From: Varibaculum massiliense
Lineage (GTDB): Bacteria > Actinomycetota > Actinomycetes > Actinomycetales > Actinomycetaceae
Reading direction: 5' to 3'
Length of the DNA: 64,000 nucleotides
Assembly (NCBI RefSeq): GCF_900106855.1
Contig: NZ_FNWI01000004.1
Coordinates: forward strand, 186,001-250,000
Below, in pieces: positions 27,245 to 35,646 of this stretch (the first letter of the stretch is position 1; every line of letters begins with the position of its first letter). The position numbers and the translations under genes were made by a program. The notes below the pieces were generated by a model, which saw nothing but the letters and a program-made list of their open reading frames with translations, did not search any database and was not told the origin of the DNA.

Positions 27245-27937
27245 TCAGGAGAGCACTGCGAAATAGGCGGCGATACAAATACAGGTCCACCCCGCCACCG
27301 TACCCGCATGGAAAATCTCGTGATAGCCAAAGTAGCGGGCGCGCCTGCCCGGCCAACGCAGCCCGTAAAACACCGCCCCTATCGAGTAGCAAAGTCCCCC
27401 CGCTACTAGCAGCCAGATAACCGCCAATCCCCCAGCTTCGCGCAGCTGCCCCATATAGCCAAGCGCAACCCAGCCCAACAAGACATAGATAGGGACATAC
27501 AGCCAGCGGGGCGCGCCTGGCCAAAATATAGACAGTAAAATCCCCGCCAAGGCACCCAGCCACACCAGCAGTAATAGGTTTCGCGCCTGCGGATAAGGCA
27601 AAAGGGAGACTGCAATCGGGGTATAAGACCCCGCAATCAACAAGAAAATATTGCAATGATCCAGGCGGCGCATCACGCTGTGAGCCCGTTTTCCCCAATC
27701 TATGCGGTGGTAAAGAGCGGAAACCCCGAAAAGCAGTAAGGAACAAACCAGATAGACGGCACACGCCCAGCGTTCGTTAGCAGTATTGGCTAAACAAATC
27801 AGCACAATGGAGGCAGCAAGAGAAAGCGGTACCGTAACGGTGTGGATCCAGCCGCGCAATTTCGGTTTAGGTAGGGCGTTGAAAGAATCCGCCACCCGCT
27901 TTTTTACCTGGGTGTATCGTCCCTCATCAGGTGCCAT
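27245..27937 (-). CDS. Hemolysin III family (PAQR-like) membrane protein
   Basis: This 230-residue protein has about seven membrane helices and the conserved residues of the PAQR/hemolysin III superfamily: SALYHRIDW near the N-terminus, DHCNIFLLIAGSYTP, and the paired histidines of YHEIFHAGTVAG at the C-terminus, which bind metal in the family. Despite the name, most bacterial members are not shown to be toxins, and hydrolase activity on lipids has been proposed. AGGAGG lies upstream of the ATG at 27937. It diverges from the prenyl transferase gene. Confidence 0.88.
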   Translation of the reverse strand: MAPDEGRYTQVKKRVADSFNALPKPKLRGWIHTVTVPLSLAASIVLICLANTANERWACAVYLVCSLLLFGVSALYHRIDWGKRAHSVMRRLDHCNIFLLIAGSYTPIAVSLLPYPQARNLLLLVWLGALAGILLSIFWPGAPRWLYVPIYVLLGWVALGYMGQLREAGGLAVIWLLVAGGLCYSIGAVFYGLRWPGRRARYFGYHEIFHAGTVAGWTCICIAAYFAVLS

Positions 27938-28086
27938 CCGTCCTCCTCAGGTCGAATAAAACCCGCCCTAGCCCCAACAGCTGCGCTAGGGTGTCTGTCT
28001 GCAACCTACGTTAATTGTAGGGGATAAATACTGTCAATAAATCGCAGGAGGGGTAAAATCCAACTATTAACCCTAAAGGAGCAAGC

Positions 28087-28851
28087 TTGACTCACCTTAC
28101 TGACCTGGTCTATCGACTCTATGCCCGCAACCTGGAAAAGGCGCTGCCCACTGAATCCTTGCCGCGCCACGTGGGGGTAATTCTCGATGGGAATAGGCGT
28201 TGGGCGCATCAGGTGGGGGCTGAGTCAGAAACCGGACATAAAGTAGGGGCTGATAAAGCCCTAGAATTTTTAGGGTGGAGTGAAGAAGTTGGGATCCCGG
28301 TAGTTACCCTCTGGATGCTATCTACCGATAATCTGCGGCGCTCCGGAGAGGAACTCACGAAACTTTTTGACATTATTTGCGGAGTGGTAGAGCAAATAGC
28401 TTCTTTAGGACGCTGGCATCTACGTTTACTCGGCAACCTTTCCCTGCTGCCTGCCCCGGTGCAAGATCGCCTGCGGGAGGCAGTGGCAGATTCTTGCCAA
28501 GACTCTCCCCTCACCGTAAATATCGCAGTCGGCTACGGCGGGCGCGAAGAAATTACCGAGGCCGTGCGCAACTTGTTACTGGAAAAGGCACAGGAGGGCG
28601 CTACTTTAGAAACCGTAGCTCAAGAACTATCCGTAGATGAAATAACTTCCCACGTTTATACTGCCGGCCAGCCTGACCCGGATTTAGTTATCCGCACCTC
28701 GGGTGAACAGCGGTTATCGGGATTCCTGATGTGGCAGTCTACCCATTCGGAATACTACTTTTGCGAAGCCTTCTGGCCAGACTTCCGCAAAATTGACTTC
28801 TATCGAGCCCTGCGCGACTTTGCTCTCCGTGAGCGCCGTATGGGCAAGTAA
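28087..28851 (+). CDS. Cis-prenyl (polyprenyl) diphosphate synthase, UppS family
   Basis: The enzyme adds isopentenyl diphosphate units in cis configuration to make short or long polyprenyl diphosphates, used as lipid carriers for cell-wall synthesis. The 254-residue protein shows HVGVILDGNRRWA (catalytic Asp and diphosphate-binding Arg) and a C-terminal block with DLVIRTSGEQRLSGFLMWQS and the FCEAFWPDF motif. The start is TTG at 28087 with AAAGGAG six bases upstream. Actinobacteria often carry two paralogues, a Z-farnesyl and a decaprenyl synthase, and I cannot tell which this is. Confidence 0.88.
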   Translation: MTHLTDLVYRLYARNLEKALPTESLPRHVGVILDGNRRWAHQVGAESETGHKVGADKALEFLGWSEEVGIPVVTLWMLSTDNLRRSGEELTKLFDIICGVVEQIASLGRWHLRLLGNLSLLPAPVQDRLREAVADSCQDSPLTVNIAVGYGGREEITEAVRNLLLEKAQEGATLETVAQELSVDEITSHVYTAGQPDPDLVIRTSGEQRLSGFLMWQSTHSEYYFCEAFWPDFRKIDFYRALRDFALRERRMGK

Positions 28852-28854
28852 AAT

Positions 28855-30453
28855 CTATTCCTGATTGTCTGTACCCTTAGATTTTTCGGCTGGCGAGTTA
28901 GCGTCCTGTTGCTCTTGCTGGGCGGCGCGCTCCGCCTCCGCCACTTTCTGTATCTTGGTCGCAGCTCCTACCTCGAAATCGGTTTTGGCATCCCCGGGAA
29001 CAAACTGGTTCGGATCTGCTGCCGCAAACTCGGAGAGAGTATCTTGAATTTCCCGCTGTACTTGCTCCGCTTGTTCTGCATGGTCACGGGGAGTATGTCG
29101 CTGTCCGTCCTCTTCCACGGCTGCTTTCGCTTCGCGTGCCTCCGCAAGGTTCTGCTCGCTGGGGCGAGCCGCCTCCGCTAATTCTTTATCGAGAGACCCG
29201 GGAGGCCCTCCGGGGCGATCTTTCTGGTAATTGAGCCGAATAAAGCTATCATATCCGCGCAGGTAGAGTACGGTAGTGTTCAAGAACGCCAGAATCGGCA
29301 CCGCAAAAATCGCGCCCACAATCCCCATCGAGGCGCCGCCACCGGCTACCGCCAGCAGTACCGCCACCGGATGCAGACTAACCGCATTAGACATTAATGC
29401 CGGTTGCAGCAGATTGGATTCCACCTGCTGAACCACCAAAATAATTATCAGCATTATGATTGCCGTGGTGAATCCTTTATCTACCAGGGCAATCGCTACC
29501 GCCATCATTCCCGAAAGGATTGCCCCTAGAATCGGCACGAAGGCCGCCAGGAACACCAAAATAGCCAGGGGAATCGCTAAGGGAACCCCAATCAGGTAGG
29601 CACCGCCCCCGATACCGACGGCATCAATCGCTGCCACCAGGCATTGGGTGCGAGTATAGGCACCGAGCGTAACCCAGCCGCGAATAACCGCTTCGTTTAG
29701 AGGATGGCGCGCCGAACGCGGAGTCAGCCGCAAGAACCACTGCCACAGTTTGCGCCCATCTTTTAGGAAAAAGAATAGACAGAACAAAGCGGTTAGCGCC
29801 CCGGTGAATGCCGACGCCACCGCCGACATAGTTCCCAAAGCATTTTGCGCTAGCCAGGAAGCATTATTACGGGCATAGTTCTGGATTTGATCTTGGGCTT
29901 GCGCCCACAGCTTAGTGGCTGTCTCGGTATCCATTTTCAGCGGACCGGTAGCTAGCCAGTGGATGCCTTCATCCACGCCGGCTTTAGTGCGCCCGATTAG
30001 GTTGGGCAGTTCGCTAGCCAATTGGGTGGTAGAAACCGAGATCATGGCTGCCACTATCCCCACCCCGAGAATCAAAGTGACCGCGGCAGCCAGTGTCCGC
30101 GGAAAATGCAGTTTTATATATAAAAGCCGCAGTACCGGCTCTAATAGCACTGATAGCAGCAGTGCCACCGCTACCGGAACCACAATTACCTGGAACTTAC
30201 TGGCGACATAAAGGAAACCGGCAAAAGCCGCTGCTACCACCAACAGCCGCCAAGACCAGTCCGCAGCTACCCGCAAAGTTAGCGGCACCGACTGTTTATG
30301 CGAAGGTTCTTCCCCATCTGTTTTAATTTCGGGGAGGTCTTGGATATAGGAGCCTGCGTCTGGAACTGCCGGCACAGCGTCTTTCCTCTGCCGAGGAAGC
30401 GCCTCTACCAGGCGCCGAGCCGCTTGCTTAAAGCCTTCAAGACGAAAATTCAT
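28855..30453 (-). CDS. AI-2E family membrane transporter
   Basis: This 532-residue protein belongs to the AI-2E (PerM/TqsA) family of integral membrane proteins. Members export small molecules or run sodium-coupled transport, and the substrate differs between them. It has a charged N-terminus, about eight membrane helices including the family block VPILGAILSGMMAVAIALV, and a long acidic C-terminal tail of about 120 residues rich in Glu, Ala and Gln, beyond the usual length. The ATG lies six bases after TAGGGT on the minus strand, consistent with a leaderless message. It converges on the prenyl transferase gene with a 3-base gap. Confidence 0.85.
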   Translation of the reverse strand: MNFRLEGFKQAARRLVEALPRQRKDAVPAVPDAGSYIQDLPEIKTDGEEPSHKQSVPLTLRVAADWSWRLLVVAAAFAGFLYVASKFQVIVVPVAVALLLSVLLEPVLRLLYIKLHFPRTLAAAVTLILGVGIVAAMISVSTTQLASELPNLIGRTKAGVDEGIHWLATGPLKMDTETATKLWAQAQDQIQNYARNNASWLAQNALGTMSAVASAFTGALTALFCLFFFLKDGRKLWQWFLRLTPRSARHPLNEAVIRGWVTLGAYTRTQCLVAAIDAVGIGGGAYLIGVPLAIPLAILVFLAAFVPILGAILSGMMAVAIALVDKGFTTAIIMLIIILVVQQVESNLLQPALMSNAVSLHPVAVLLAVAGGGASMGIVGAIFAVPILAFLNTTVLYLRGYDSFIRLNYQKDRPGGPPGSLDKELAEAARPSEQNLAEAREAKAAVEEDGQRHTPRDHAEQAEQVQREIQDTLSEFAAADPNQFVPGDAKTDFEVGAATKIQKVAEAERAAQQEQQDANSPAEKSKGTDNQE

Positions 30454-30564
30454 AACTCAACCCTAGCAGCGTCCCGCAACTCTCTAACAAACCACTCGCT
30501 AAGACAGTGATGCTTTTTACTTTAATAATGGTCGTGATGGCGAAAAGCTATTGGCTAGCGGGCG

Positions 30565-31062
30565 TTAGCGGGTCATCCGGGAAATCGTCTCTCCCGAATC
30601 CTCGTCAATCAGGCTCAGCCCGTCCAAAGTGAAACCATTCACCCGTAAAAAGCGGCGTTTTACTTGGTCGGAACGCAGTACCCACGCTTGGGCGGGAGTG
30701 TCAGGATCAAGCACATAGTCCAGAAGACGCTGGGCAAGGTCGCGGGAATAAAACTGGCGGATAATCCCGAAGAACGCAATGTCCAGGGCGCGAGGAGCCG
30801 GTCCCAACTGATGATCGTTTGGGGGCGAGGGGGTTACATAAGCCATTCCCACTACTTGCCGTCCTCGGGAGGCAAAGGCGATTTTTCTACCCTTCGTCTG
30901 CAGGATTTGCTGATGCCAGTACTCAAGGAGGGCTTCTTCGCTGTGTTTTTCCCAAAAATCTTCCGGCACCTGGTCGCCGATAGTTTCGGTTAATATCCGG
31001 TGATGCGCCATAGCTGCGCCCGCAGCATCAACCAAGGTAGGGGTTCTTACAATCACCGGCAC
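30565..31062 (-). CDS. GNAT-family N-acetyltransferase
   Basis: The 165-residue protein has the GNAT layout: an N-terminal strand-helix (IVRTPTLVDAAGAAMAHHRI), a central strand block around AFASRGRQVVGMAYV, and a C-terminal helix with the RxFY-like segment VLRSDQVKRRFLRVNGF. The acetyl-CoA motif A is weak, with no clean Q/RxxGxG/A, so the catalytic state is uncertain. The acceptor is unknown. A GTG start with AGGAAGG upstream is used. It stands downstream of the BI-1 gene, separated by a terminator. Confidence 0.7.
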   Translation of the reverse strand: MPVIVRTPTLVDAAGAAMAHHRILTETIGDQVPEDFWEKHSEEALLEYWHQQILQTKGRKIAFASRGRQVVGMAYVTPSPPNDHQLGPAPRALDIAFFGIIRQFYSRDLAQRLLDYVLDPDTPAQAWVLRSDQVKRRFLRVNGFTLDGLSLIDEDSGETISRMTR

Positions 31063-31087
31063 AGCGAGGTTCCTTCCTAAAAATACT

Positions 31088-31121
31088 TCGGGGCGACTAC
31101 AGCTTATAGTAGTCGCCCCGA
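31088..31121 (-). terminator. Intrinsic terminator after the BI-1 gene
   Basis: TCGGGGCGACTAC (31088-31100) and its perfect complement (31109-31121) form a 13-bp stem with an 8-base loop. On the minus strand a T-run (GTATTTTTAGG) follows. It separates the BI-1 gene from the GNAT gene. Confidence 0.8.
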
Positions 31122-31148
31122 GGTACAGTTTTCTATTCAGTTACCTGG

Positions 31149-32066
31149 TTAGTTATCGCGAAGAATCGCAATGATGCGCAAAATCTCGATGTAGAGCCAG
31201 ACCACCGTGACCATGATTCCCAGAGCGCAGCTCCAGGCCATATCTTTGTCCGCCCCCAGGCGCACGCCCTCGCGAACCATATCAAAATCAGAGATTAGTG
31301 ACATTGCCCCGAAGATCACCGCAAATAAGCCCACTAGCAGCCCCAGAGGCAGCCCGAAGAGAGTGATTTGGTCAAGATTACCCACGGCACTGGAGGGAGT
31401 AACCATCGCCAAAACCATCGCCAAAAGCCGATAAACCACGATTGAAACGATGCCCAACAGCATAATCTTCATGAACTTGGAGTTGACCCTGACTAGCCCC
31501 GACTTAAATAACACCAGGCAGGTAACGAAGACTGCCGCGGTTCCAATCAACGCCTGGATTACAATCCCCGGATACGTATATTCGAAGAACGCAGAAATCC
31601 CGCCGATGAACAGCCCTTCAAAGAAGGAGTAACCCAAGGTAATCGCTGCCGAAGGCTTACGGCGGAAGGAATGCACCAGCACTAACGCAAAAGCTATCAG
31701 AGCGGAAACCGAGGAAATGGTGAGCATTGTTCCCGCGTTCGCCGCCAGATCGCTGACTCCCCAAAACCACAGCGCCGCAGCTGCCACAATCATTACCCCA
31801 AAACTTGCGCCGGTGCGCACCAGCACATCATCTAGGGTCATAGGACGCGAAATACTCTGGGGAACCCCCAGTTGCTGACCTTGATCAAAGGTAGTTTGTC
31901 CGGGAATAGAGGTATTTTGTCCAGGAACGCCGGGGGTGGCGGATTGCGGATAGGACGGATTAGCGAACCGCGCGTCTCCCCCTACCTGGTAGCCAGGCAT
32001 TTCGGGATAGCCAGCGGGAGTGCGACGCATCTGCTCGCCTACTTGATTCATAACCGGATTTGCCAT
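31149..32066 (-). CDS. BAX inhibitor-1/YccA-like family membrane protein
   Basis: The protein belongs to the Bax inhibitor-1 (UPF0005/YccA-like) family, multi-helix membrane proteins; eukaryotic and some bacterial members are pH-sensitive calcium leak channels. With ATG at 32066 it has 305 residues: a Pro/Gln-rich cytoplasmic N-terminus of about 75 residues, then seven membrane helices ending in the conserved acidic segment ALGIMVTVVWLYIEILRI. The open frame continues upstream to 32249 but would run into the tRNA gene, so that start is rejected. AAAGAGAGA lies before the chosen ATG. Confidence 0.85.
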   Translation of the reverse strand: MANPVMNQVGEQMRRTPAGYPEMPGYQVGGDARFANPSYPQSATPGVPGQNTSIPGQTTFDQGQQLGVPQSISRPMTLDDVLVRTGASFGVMIVAAAALWFWGVSDLAANAGTMLTISSVSALIAFALVLVHSFRRKPSAAITLGYSFFEGLFIGGISAFFEYTYPGIVIQALIGTAAVFVTCLVLFKSGLVRVNSKFMKIMLLGIVSIVVYRLLAMVLAMVTPSSAVGNLDQITLFGLPLGLLVGLFAVIFGAMSLISDFDMVREGVRLGADKDMAWSCALGIMVTVVWLYIEILRIIAILRDN

Positions 32067-32222
32067 CTGGATCTCTCTTTCTGCAGTTACCAGCCGCTTC
32101 CGTTTCGCAACTTTACTAGTCGCACTCCGACAATTGCCAGAGCTGGAAACAGCACTACTAAACAAATTATTAGTAGATGTTTCTGAAAAGTTTCTGGATG
32201 AGTTCCGTAAAAATAATGGTAG

Positions 32223-32296
32223 TACCCCCGGTCGGACTCGAACCGACACTGGACTGATTTTAAGTCAGCTGCCTCTACCGATTGGGCTACGGGGGC
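32223..32296 (-). tRNA. tRNA with anticodon UAA (Leu), short variable arm
   Basis: The minus strand folds into a complete cloverleaf: acceptor GCCCCCG/CGGGGGT, a D-arm with the Leu-like loop AATCGGTAGA, anticodon stem GCTGA/TCAGT with loop CTTAAAA (anticodon TAA), and T-arm GTCGG-TTCGAGT-CCGAC. The discriminator is A and no CCA is encoded. The variable region is only five bases (CCAGT), whereas tRNA-Leu normally has a long variable arm. The anticodon reads UUA codons. Confidence 0.88.
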
Positions 32297-32433
32297 TTAC
32301 CAGGACTTTTAGCTGCCCTTCGGGTACGATAACGCACCAACCAAGTTTTGTTTTATCAAAAGCAGGTACCTTTTGTAAAACGCCACTCCATATTAAACCT
32401 TAGCGTTTCACGAAAGTCGAAACAAAGAAGGGT

Positions 32434-32439
32434 TAGCAT
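32434..32439 (+). promoter_or_regulatory. -10 box of a likely leaderless nhaA promoter
   Basis: TAGCAT is followed by six bases and the nhaA ATG, with no ribosome binding site between. Confidence 0.45.
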
Positions 32440-32445
32440 AGGGGC

Positions 32446-33819
32446 ATGCAGCAGAAACATGATAACGAAAACAATTGTTCTCCAGAGCAAGATAAGAAGG
32501 AAGATGTCCATTACTTCCCCTTGGAAAAAGAGGTTGAAGAACTGGTAACTCCCCCGGACTACCAGGATTTGGCGATTCCTTCTCCGAAGGATTACAGCGA
32601 GGAATCCCCCCACGGGGTCTTTACCTCCATCAAACGGGTATTAGCTAACGACATTGTGGCGGGCATGATTTTGGTCTCCGCCGCCATTTTGGCGCTGATT
32701 TTAGCGAACGCGCCCTCCCCGGTGCGGGAAGGCTATATGACGCTTTCTAACTTCGAATTTGGTCCGCGTTCCTTGGGGCTACATCTAGCGGTACACGAGT
32801 GGGCGCAAGATGGGATTTTGACCCTGTTCTTCTTTGCGGTGGGTTTGGAACTAAAACAAGAGTTCGCGATAGGTTCGCTACACAACATTAAAGTTGCTGC
32901 CATGCCGATTATCGCCGCTATCTTCGGAATGGTCGGCCCGGCCTGTGTCTTTCTGGTAGGCACCGCCATTTCTGGTGATAACGCCTGGCATGGTTGGGCA
33001 ATCCCCACTGCCACCGATATTGCCTTTGCGGTGGCTATTTTGCAGATTTTCGGACGCGGACTGCCCCTGGCTGCTCGCACCTTCCTGTTAACCCTGGCAG
33101 TTGCCGATGATCTGGGCGGAATTTTAGTAATCGCCATTTTCTACGCCACCGGAATGAAATTTATTTCTCTGCTGCTGGCGTTTGTTTGCGCCGCAGTTTT
33201 CGGTTTCCTAGCCCAAAAACGGTGGGGACGCTGGTGGATACTGATTCCGCTGGGTATCTTGACCTGGTACTTCATGTTTGATTCCGGGGTACACGCCACC
33301 ATCTCCGGGGTACTACTAGGGATGACAGTGCCCGCCAAACAGATCGCTGGCGAAACCGAACCCGAAACCGAACGCCTTACAGAAGCGGTCAACCCCTTTA
33401 GCGCCGGCTTGGCGGTGCCCATCTTCGCTTTCTTCGCCGCCGGGGTAAATGTGGTGGACGTGGCAGGCGGGCCGCTCCATGTAATCACTCACCCAATTGC
33501 GCTTTCCGTAATGGTGGCAATGCCCCTTGGTAAGGTGCTGGGAATTTTTGGTTCCGTGGCTATCTTTACGAAACTGACTCCCCTCACTTTAGGCAAAGGC
33601 GTAGGCTTGCGGGATGTACTCCCGGTTTCGCTAACTGCCGGTATCGGTTTCACAGTGGCGCTACTGATTTCCCACCTGGCCTTTAGAGGGGATGCAGACT
33701 TGACTCAGGCGGGCTCCCTGGGGGTGCTAATGGGAACTTTCGCGTCGGTAATCCTGGCCGCTATCTCCCTGCAAATCCGGGTGCGGCATTTAAAGGCTGC
33801 TGGAAAGATTCAAAGCTAA
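32446..33819 (+). CDS. nhaA: Na+/H+ antiporter NhaA
   Basis: NhaA exchanges internal sodium for external protons for pH and salt homeostasis. The 457-residue protein has a charged N-terminal extension of about 60 residues, longer than the E. coli protein, then about twelve membrane helices. The paired ion-binding aspartates are visible in LAVADDLGGILVIA. Other family blocks are present: WAIPTATDIAFAVAIL, FDSGVHATISGVLLG and GIGFTVALLISHLAF. The ATG lies six bases after TAGCAT. It is a single gene, convergent with hisS. Confidence 0.95.
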   Translation: MQQKHDNENNCSPEQDKKEDVHYFPLEKEVEELVTPPDYQDLAIPSPKDYSEESPHGVFTSIKRVLANDIVAGMILVSAAILALILANAPSPVREGYMTLSNFEFGPRSLGLHLAVHEWAQDGILTLFFFAVGLELKQEFAIGSLHNIKVAAMPIIAAIFGMVGPACVFLVGTAISGDNAWHGWAIPTATDIAFAVAILQIFGRGLPLAARTFLLTLAVADDLGGILVIAIFYATGMKFISLLLAFVCAAVFGFLAQKRWGRWWILIPLGILTWYFMFDSGVHATISGVLLGMTVPAKQIAGETEPETERLTEAVNPFSAGLAVPIFAFFAAGVNVVDVAGGPLHVITHPIALSVMVAMPLGKVLGIFGSVAIFTKLTPLTLGKGVGLRDVLPVSLTAGIGFTVALLISHLAFRGDADLTQAGSLGVLMGTFASVILAAISLQIRVRHLKAAGKIQS

Positions 33820-33865
33820 GGTAATGGTAATAGCCCTCGTAGGCGGGTCTGCCTAAGCCCGTGGT

Positions 33866-33890
33866 TAGCAGGCTTATCCCCCGCCTGCTA
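33866..33890. terminator. Hairpin between convergent nhaA and hisS
   Basis: TAGCAGGC (33866-33873) pairs with GCCTGCTA (33883-33890). There is no strong T-run, so its terminator role is inferred from position between convergent genes. Confidence 0.4.
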
Positions 33891-33966
33891 CTACGGATGG
33901 GAAAACCACCTGCCCAGCGCCACAATGGGCTACCTGGGTATCTGGGGACGATCTCGCGCCTCTCCC

Positions 33967-35271
33967 CTAGTTTTCGAGGATGCGCGCTTGCTCCAGCAAA
34001 GTCGCAAAGTCTGGGTTTGCCTGGTCGGCAACCTCTAAGTAGCGGCTAGGTAGCAACACCCGGTTGTAGCCGAGGGAGGATGCCTGCTCGAAGAAGCCAG
34101 CCGACATTTTGCGCGGGGCTTTTAGCAGACCAGCATTACTGGCACCGGCTGCTAGCAGTCCTTCGCGCAGATGCAATGCCGCTAGGGCTTCATGGGGCTT
34201 TTGATATGCCAGCGCCACTTTTAGCTGCTGCCCTTCCTCTGGCAGGGATACTAGATCCACGATCCGTTCAAACCCGAAGCTGAAGCCGACGGCGGGGACA
34301 TCTCGCCCCAGCCAACGTCCTACTACCCCGTCATAGCGTCCGCCTCCACAAATAGAGGATCCGGAAGCGGTGTGGGAAACCTCAAAAATCGGACCGGTGT
34401 AATAACCCATGCCGCGCACCAAAGTGGGGGTGAAAGAAATCTTGATATCGGGAGCGATCTGGCGCACTTGAGAGGCGATGGCTCCCAGATCAAACAGCGG
34501 CAGTTCGGCGCCTAGAGCAGGAACCTGCACGGTTTCCACGTCACTGCCCAGTTCTAGCTCCGCGATACTGCCTACTGCCTCTACTAGGGATTTTGCTTGG
34601 GAGTCAGTGGCGATTTCCTGCCCCACTAGTTCTTTTATAACGCCCTCTTCTCCGATTTTTTCCAGTTTGTCGAGGGTGATGAAGGCACTATCGTGCTTTT
34701 CGTCTGCAACCCCGGCCGCTTTCATCAGTTCCCGCAGGAAACGGCGATCGTTGAGCAGGATTGTGGAATCTTTGTCTAGCCCCAGTTTGCCGATGGCGTT
34801 CCACATGGTCACGATAATTTCGACTTCTGCGCTAAAAGAAGCCTCCCCCAAAATATCGATATCTACCTGGTTAAACTGGCGGAAACGCCCCTTTTGCGGG
34901 CGCTCAGCGCGCCATACCGGACCGGTCTGGAAGGCACGGAACACGCTCGGTAGCTCCCCCTGGTGGCTAGCGAAGTAGCGGGTTAAGGGAAGGGTCAAGT
35001 CATATCGTAGCCCCAGGTCTACCGCCTCGGCGGGCAAAATTCCTGCTTGCGGATCCAGACCGCGCCGCATCACCTGGAAAATCATTTTCTCGTTTTCCCC
35101 ACCTTGCCCAGATTGCAGCCGCTCAATCGGCTCCAGGGCAGGGGTTTCTATCTCCATGAACCCCAGGGAAGTATAGGTTTCGCGCAGGACGCTAAGGACG
35201 CGTTCACGCCAAGTTTTTTCGGTGGGTAGAAAGTCTCGCATCCCGCGAGTAGCAACAATTTTTCCAGACAT
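33967..35271 (-). CDS. hisS: Histidyl-tRNA synthetase
   Basis: This class II synthetase charges tRNA-His. The 434-residue protein shows motif 1 (FMEIETPALEPIERLQ), motif 2 (AFQTGPVWRAERPQKGRFRQ), the histidine-A motif LVRGMGYYTGPIFEV, motif 3 (AVGFSFGFERIV) and a C-terminal anticodon-binding domain. A TAAAGT box seven bases before the ATG may give a leaderless start. It lies downstream of the tRNA-Glu and tRNA-Gln genes on the same strand. Confidence 0.95.
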   Translation of the reverse strand: MSGKIVATRGMRDFLPTEKTWRERVLSVLRETYTSLGFMEIETPALEPIERLQSGQGGENEKMIFQVMRRGLDPQAGILPAEAVDLGLRYDLTLPLTRYFASHQGELPSVFRAFQTGPVWRAERPQKGRFRQFNQVDIDILGEASFSAEVEIIVTMWNAIGKLGLDKDSTILLNDRRFLRELMKAAGVADEKHDSAFITLDKLEKIGEEGVIKELVGQEIATDSQAKSLVEAVGSIAELELGSDVETVQVPALGAELPLFDLGAIASQVRQIAPDIKISFTPTLVRGMGYYTGPIFEVSHTASGSSICGGGRYDGVVGRWLGRDVPAVGFSFGFERIVDLVSLPEEGQQLKVALAYQKPHEALAALHLREGLLAAGASNAGLLKAPRKMSAGFFEQASSLGYNRVLLPSRYLEVADQANPDFATLLEQARILEN

Positions 35272-35368
35272 GACTATAACTTTAGCATTGGCGCAAGTTC
35301 GGCTTTGCGACTAAAAAGATTACAACTTTCAAAGTAAATAAAAGTTAAAAAGGTGAAAGTGCCAGTGG

Positions 35369-35441
35369 TACCCCCAACGGGATTCGAACCCGTGTCTACG
35401 CCGTGAGAGGGCGGTGTCCTAGGCCTCTAGACTATGGGGGC
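35369..35441 (-). tRNA. tRNA-Glu (anticodon CUC)
   Basis: The minus strand gives acceptor GCCCCCA/TGGGGGT, an anticodon loop CTCTCAC (anticodon CTC), T-arm ACGGG-TTCGAAT-CCCGT, discriminator A and no encoded CCA. It lies 32 bases downstream of tRNA-Gln on the same strand, and both follow gltX. Confidence 0.92.
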
Positions 35442-35473
35442 CAGAAACAAGAACCAGCAGGTTCCCATTTTTG

Positions 35474-35545
35474 CTGGGGTACCAGGACTTGAACCTAGAA
35501 TGGCTGAACCAGAATCAGCTGTGTTACCGATTACACCATACCCCA
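35474..35545 (-). tRNA. tRNA-Gln (anticodon CUG)
   Basis: The minus strand gives acceptor TGGGGTA/TACCCCA, anticodon stem GCTGA/TCAGC with loop TTCTGGT (anticodon CTG) and a T-loop TTCAAGT, with discriminator G. It sits directly downstream of gltX. In bacteria lacking glutaminyl-tRNA synthetase the non-discriminating GltX charges this tRNA with Glu before amidation. Confidence 0.92.
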
Positions 35546-35646
35546 AGGGCTGCTAACCTCGGCTTGCGCCGGGCTGCAGTCATCTACTCTAACGCAGGCA
35601 CTTAGGCAGCTTCAAATAAATTCCTTGTGTGACTAATCACCTGACG

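Noticed and set aside
27174-27764. 196-codon minus-strand frame overlapping the hemolysin III gene
   Set aside because: It is in another frame of a well-supported membrane protein and its composition is that of an out-of-frame shadow.
32067-32249. 61-residue N-terminal extension of the BI-1 gene
   Set aside because: It would start inside the tRNA gene at 32223-32296, and a better ATG with a ribosome binding site exists at 32066.
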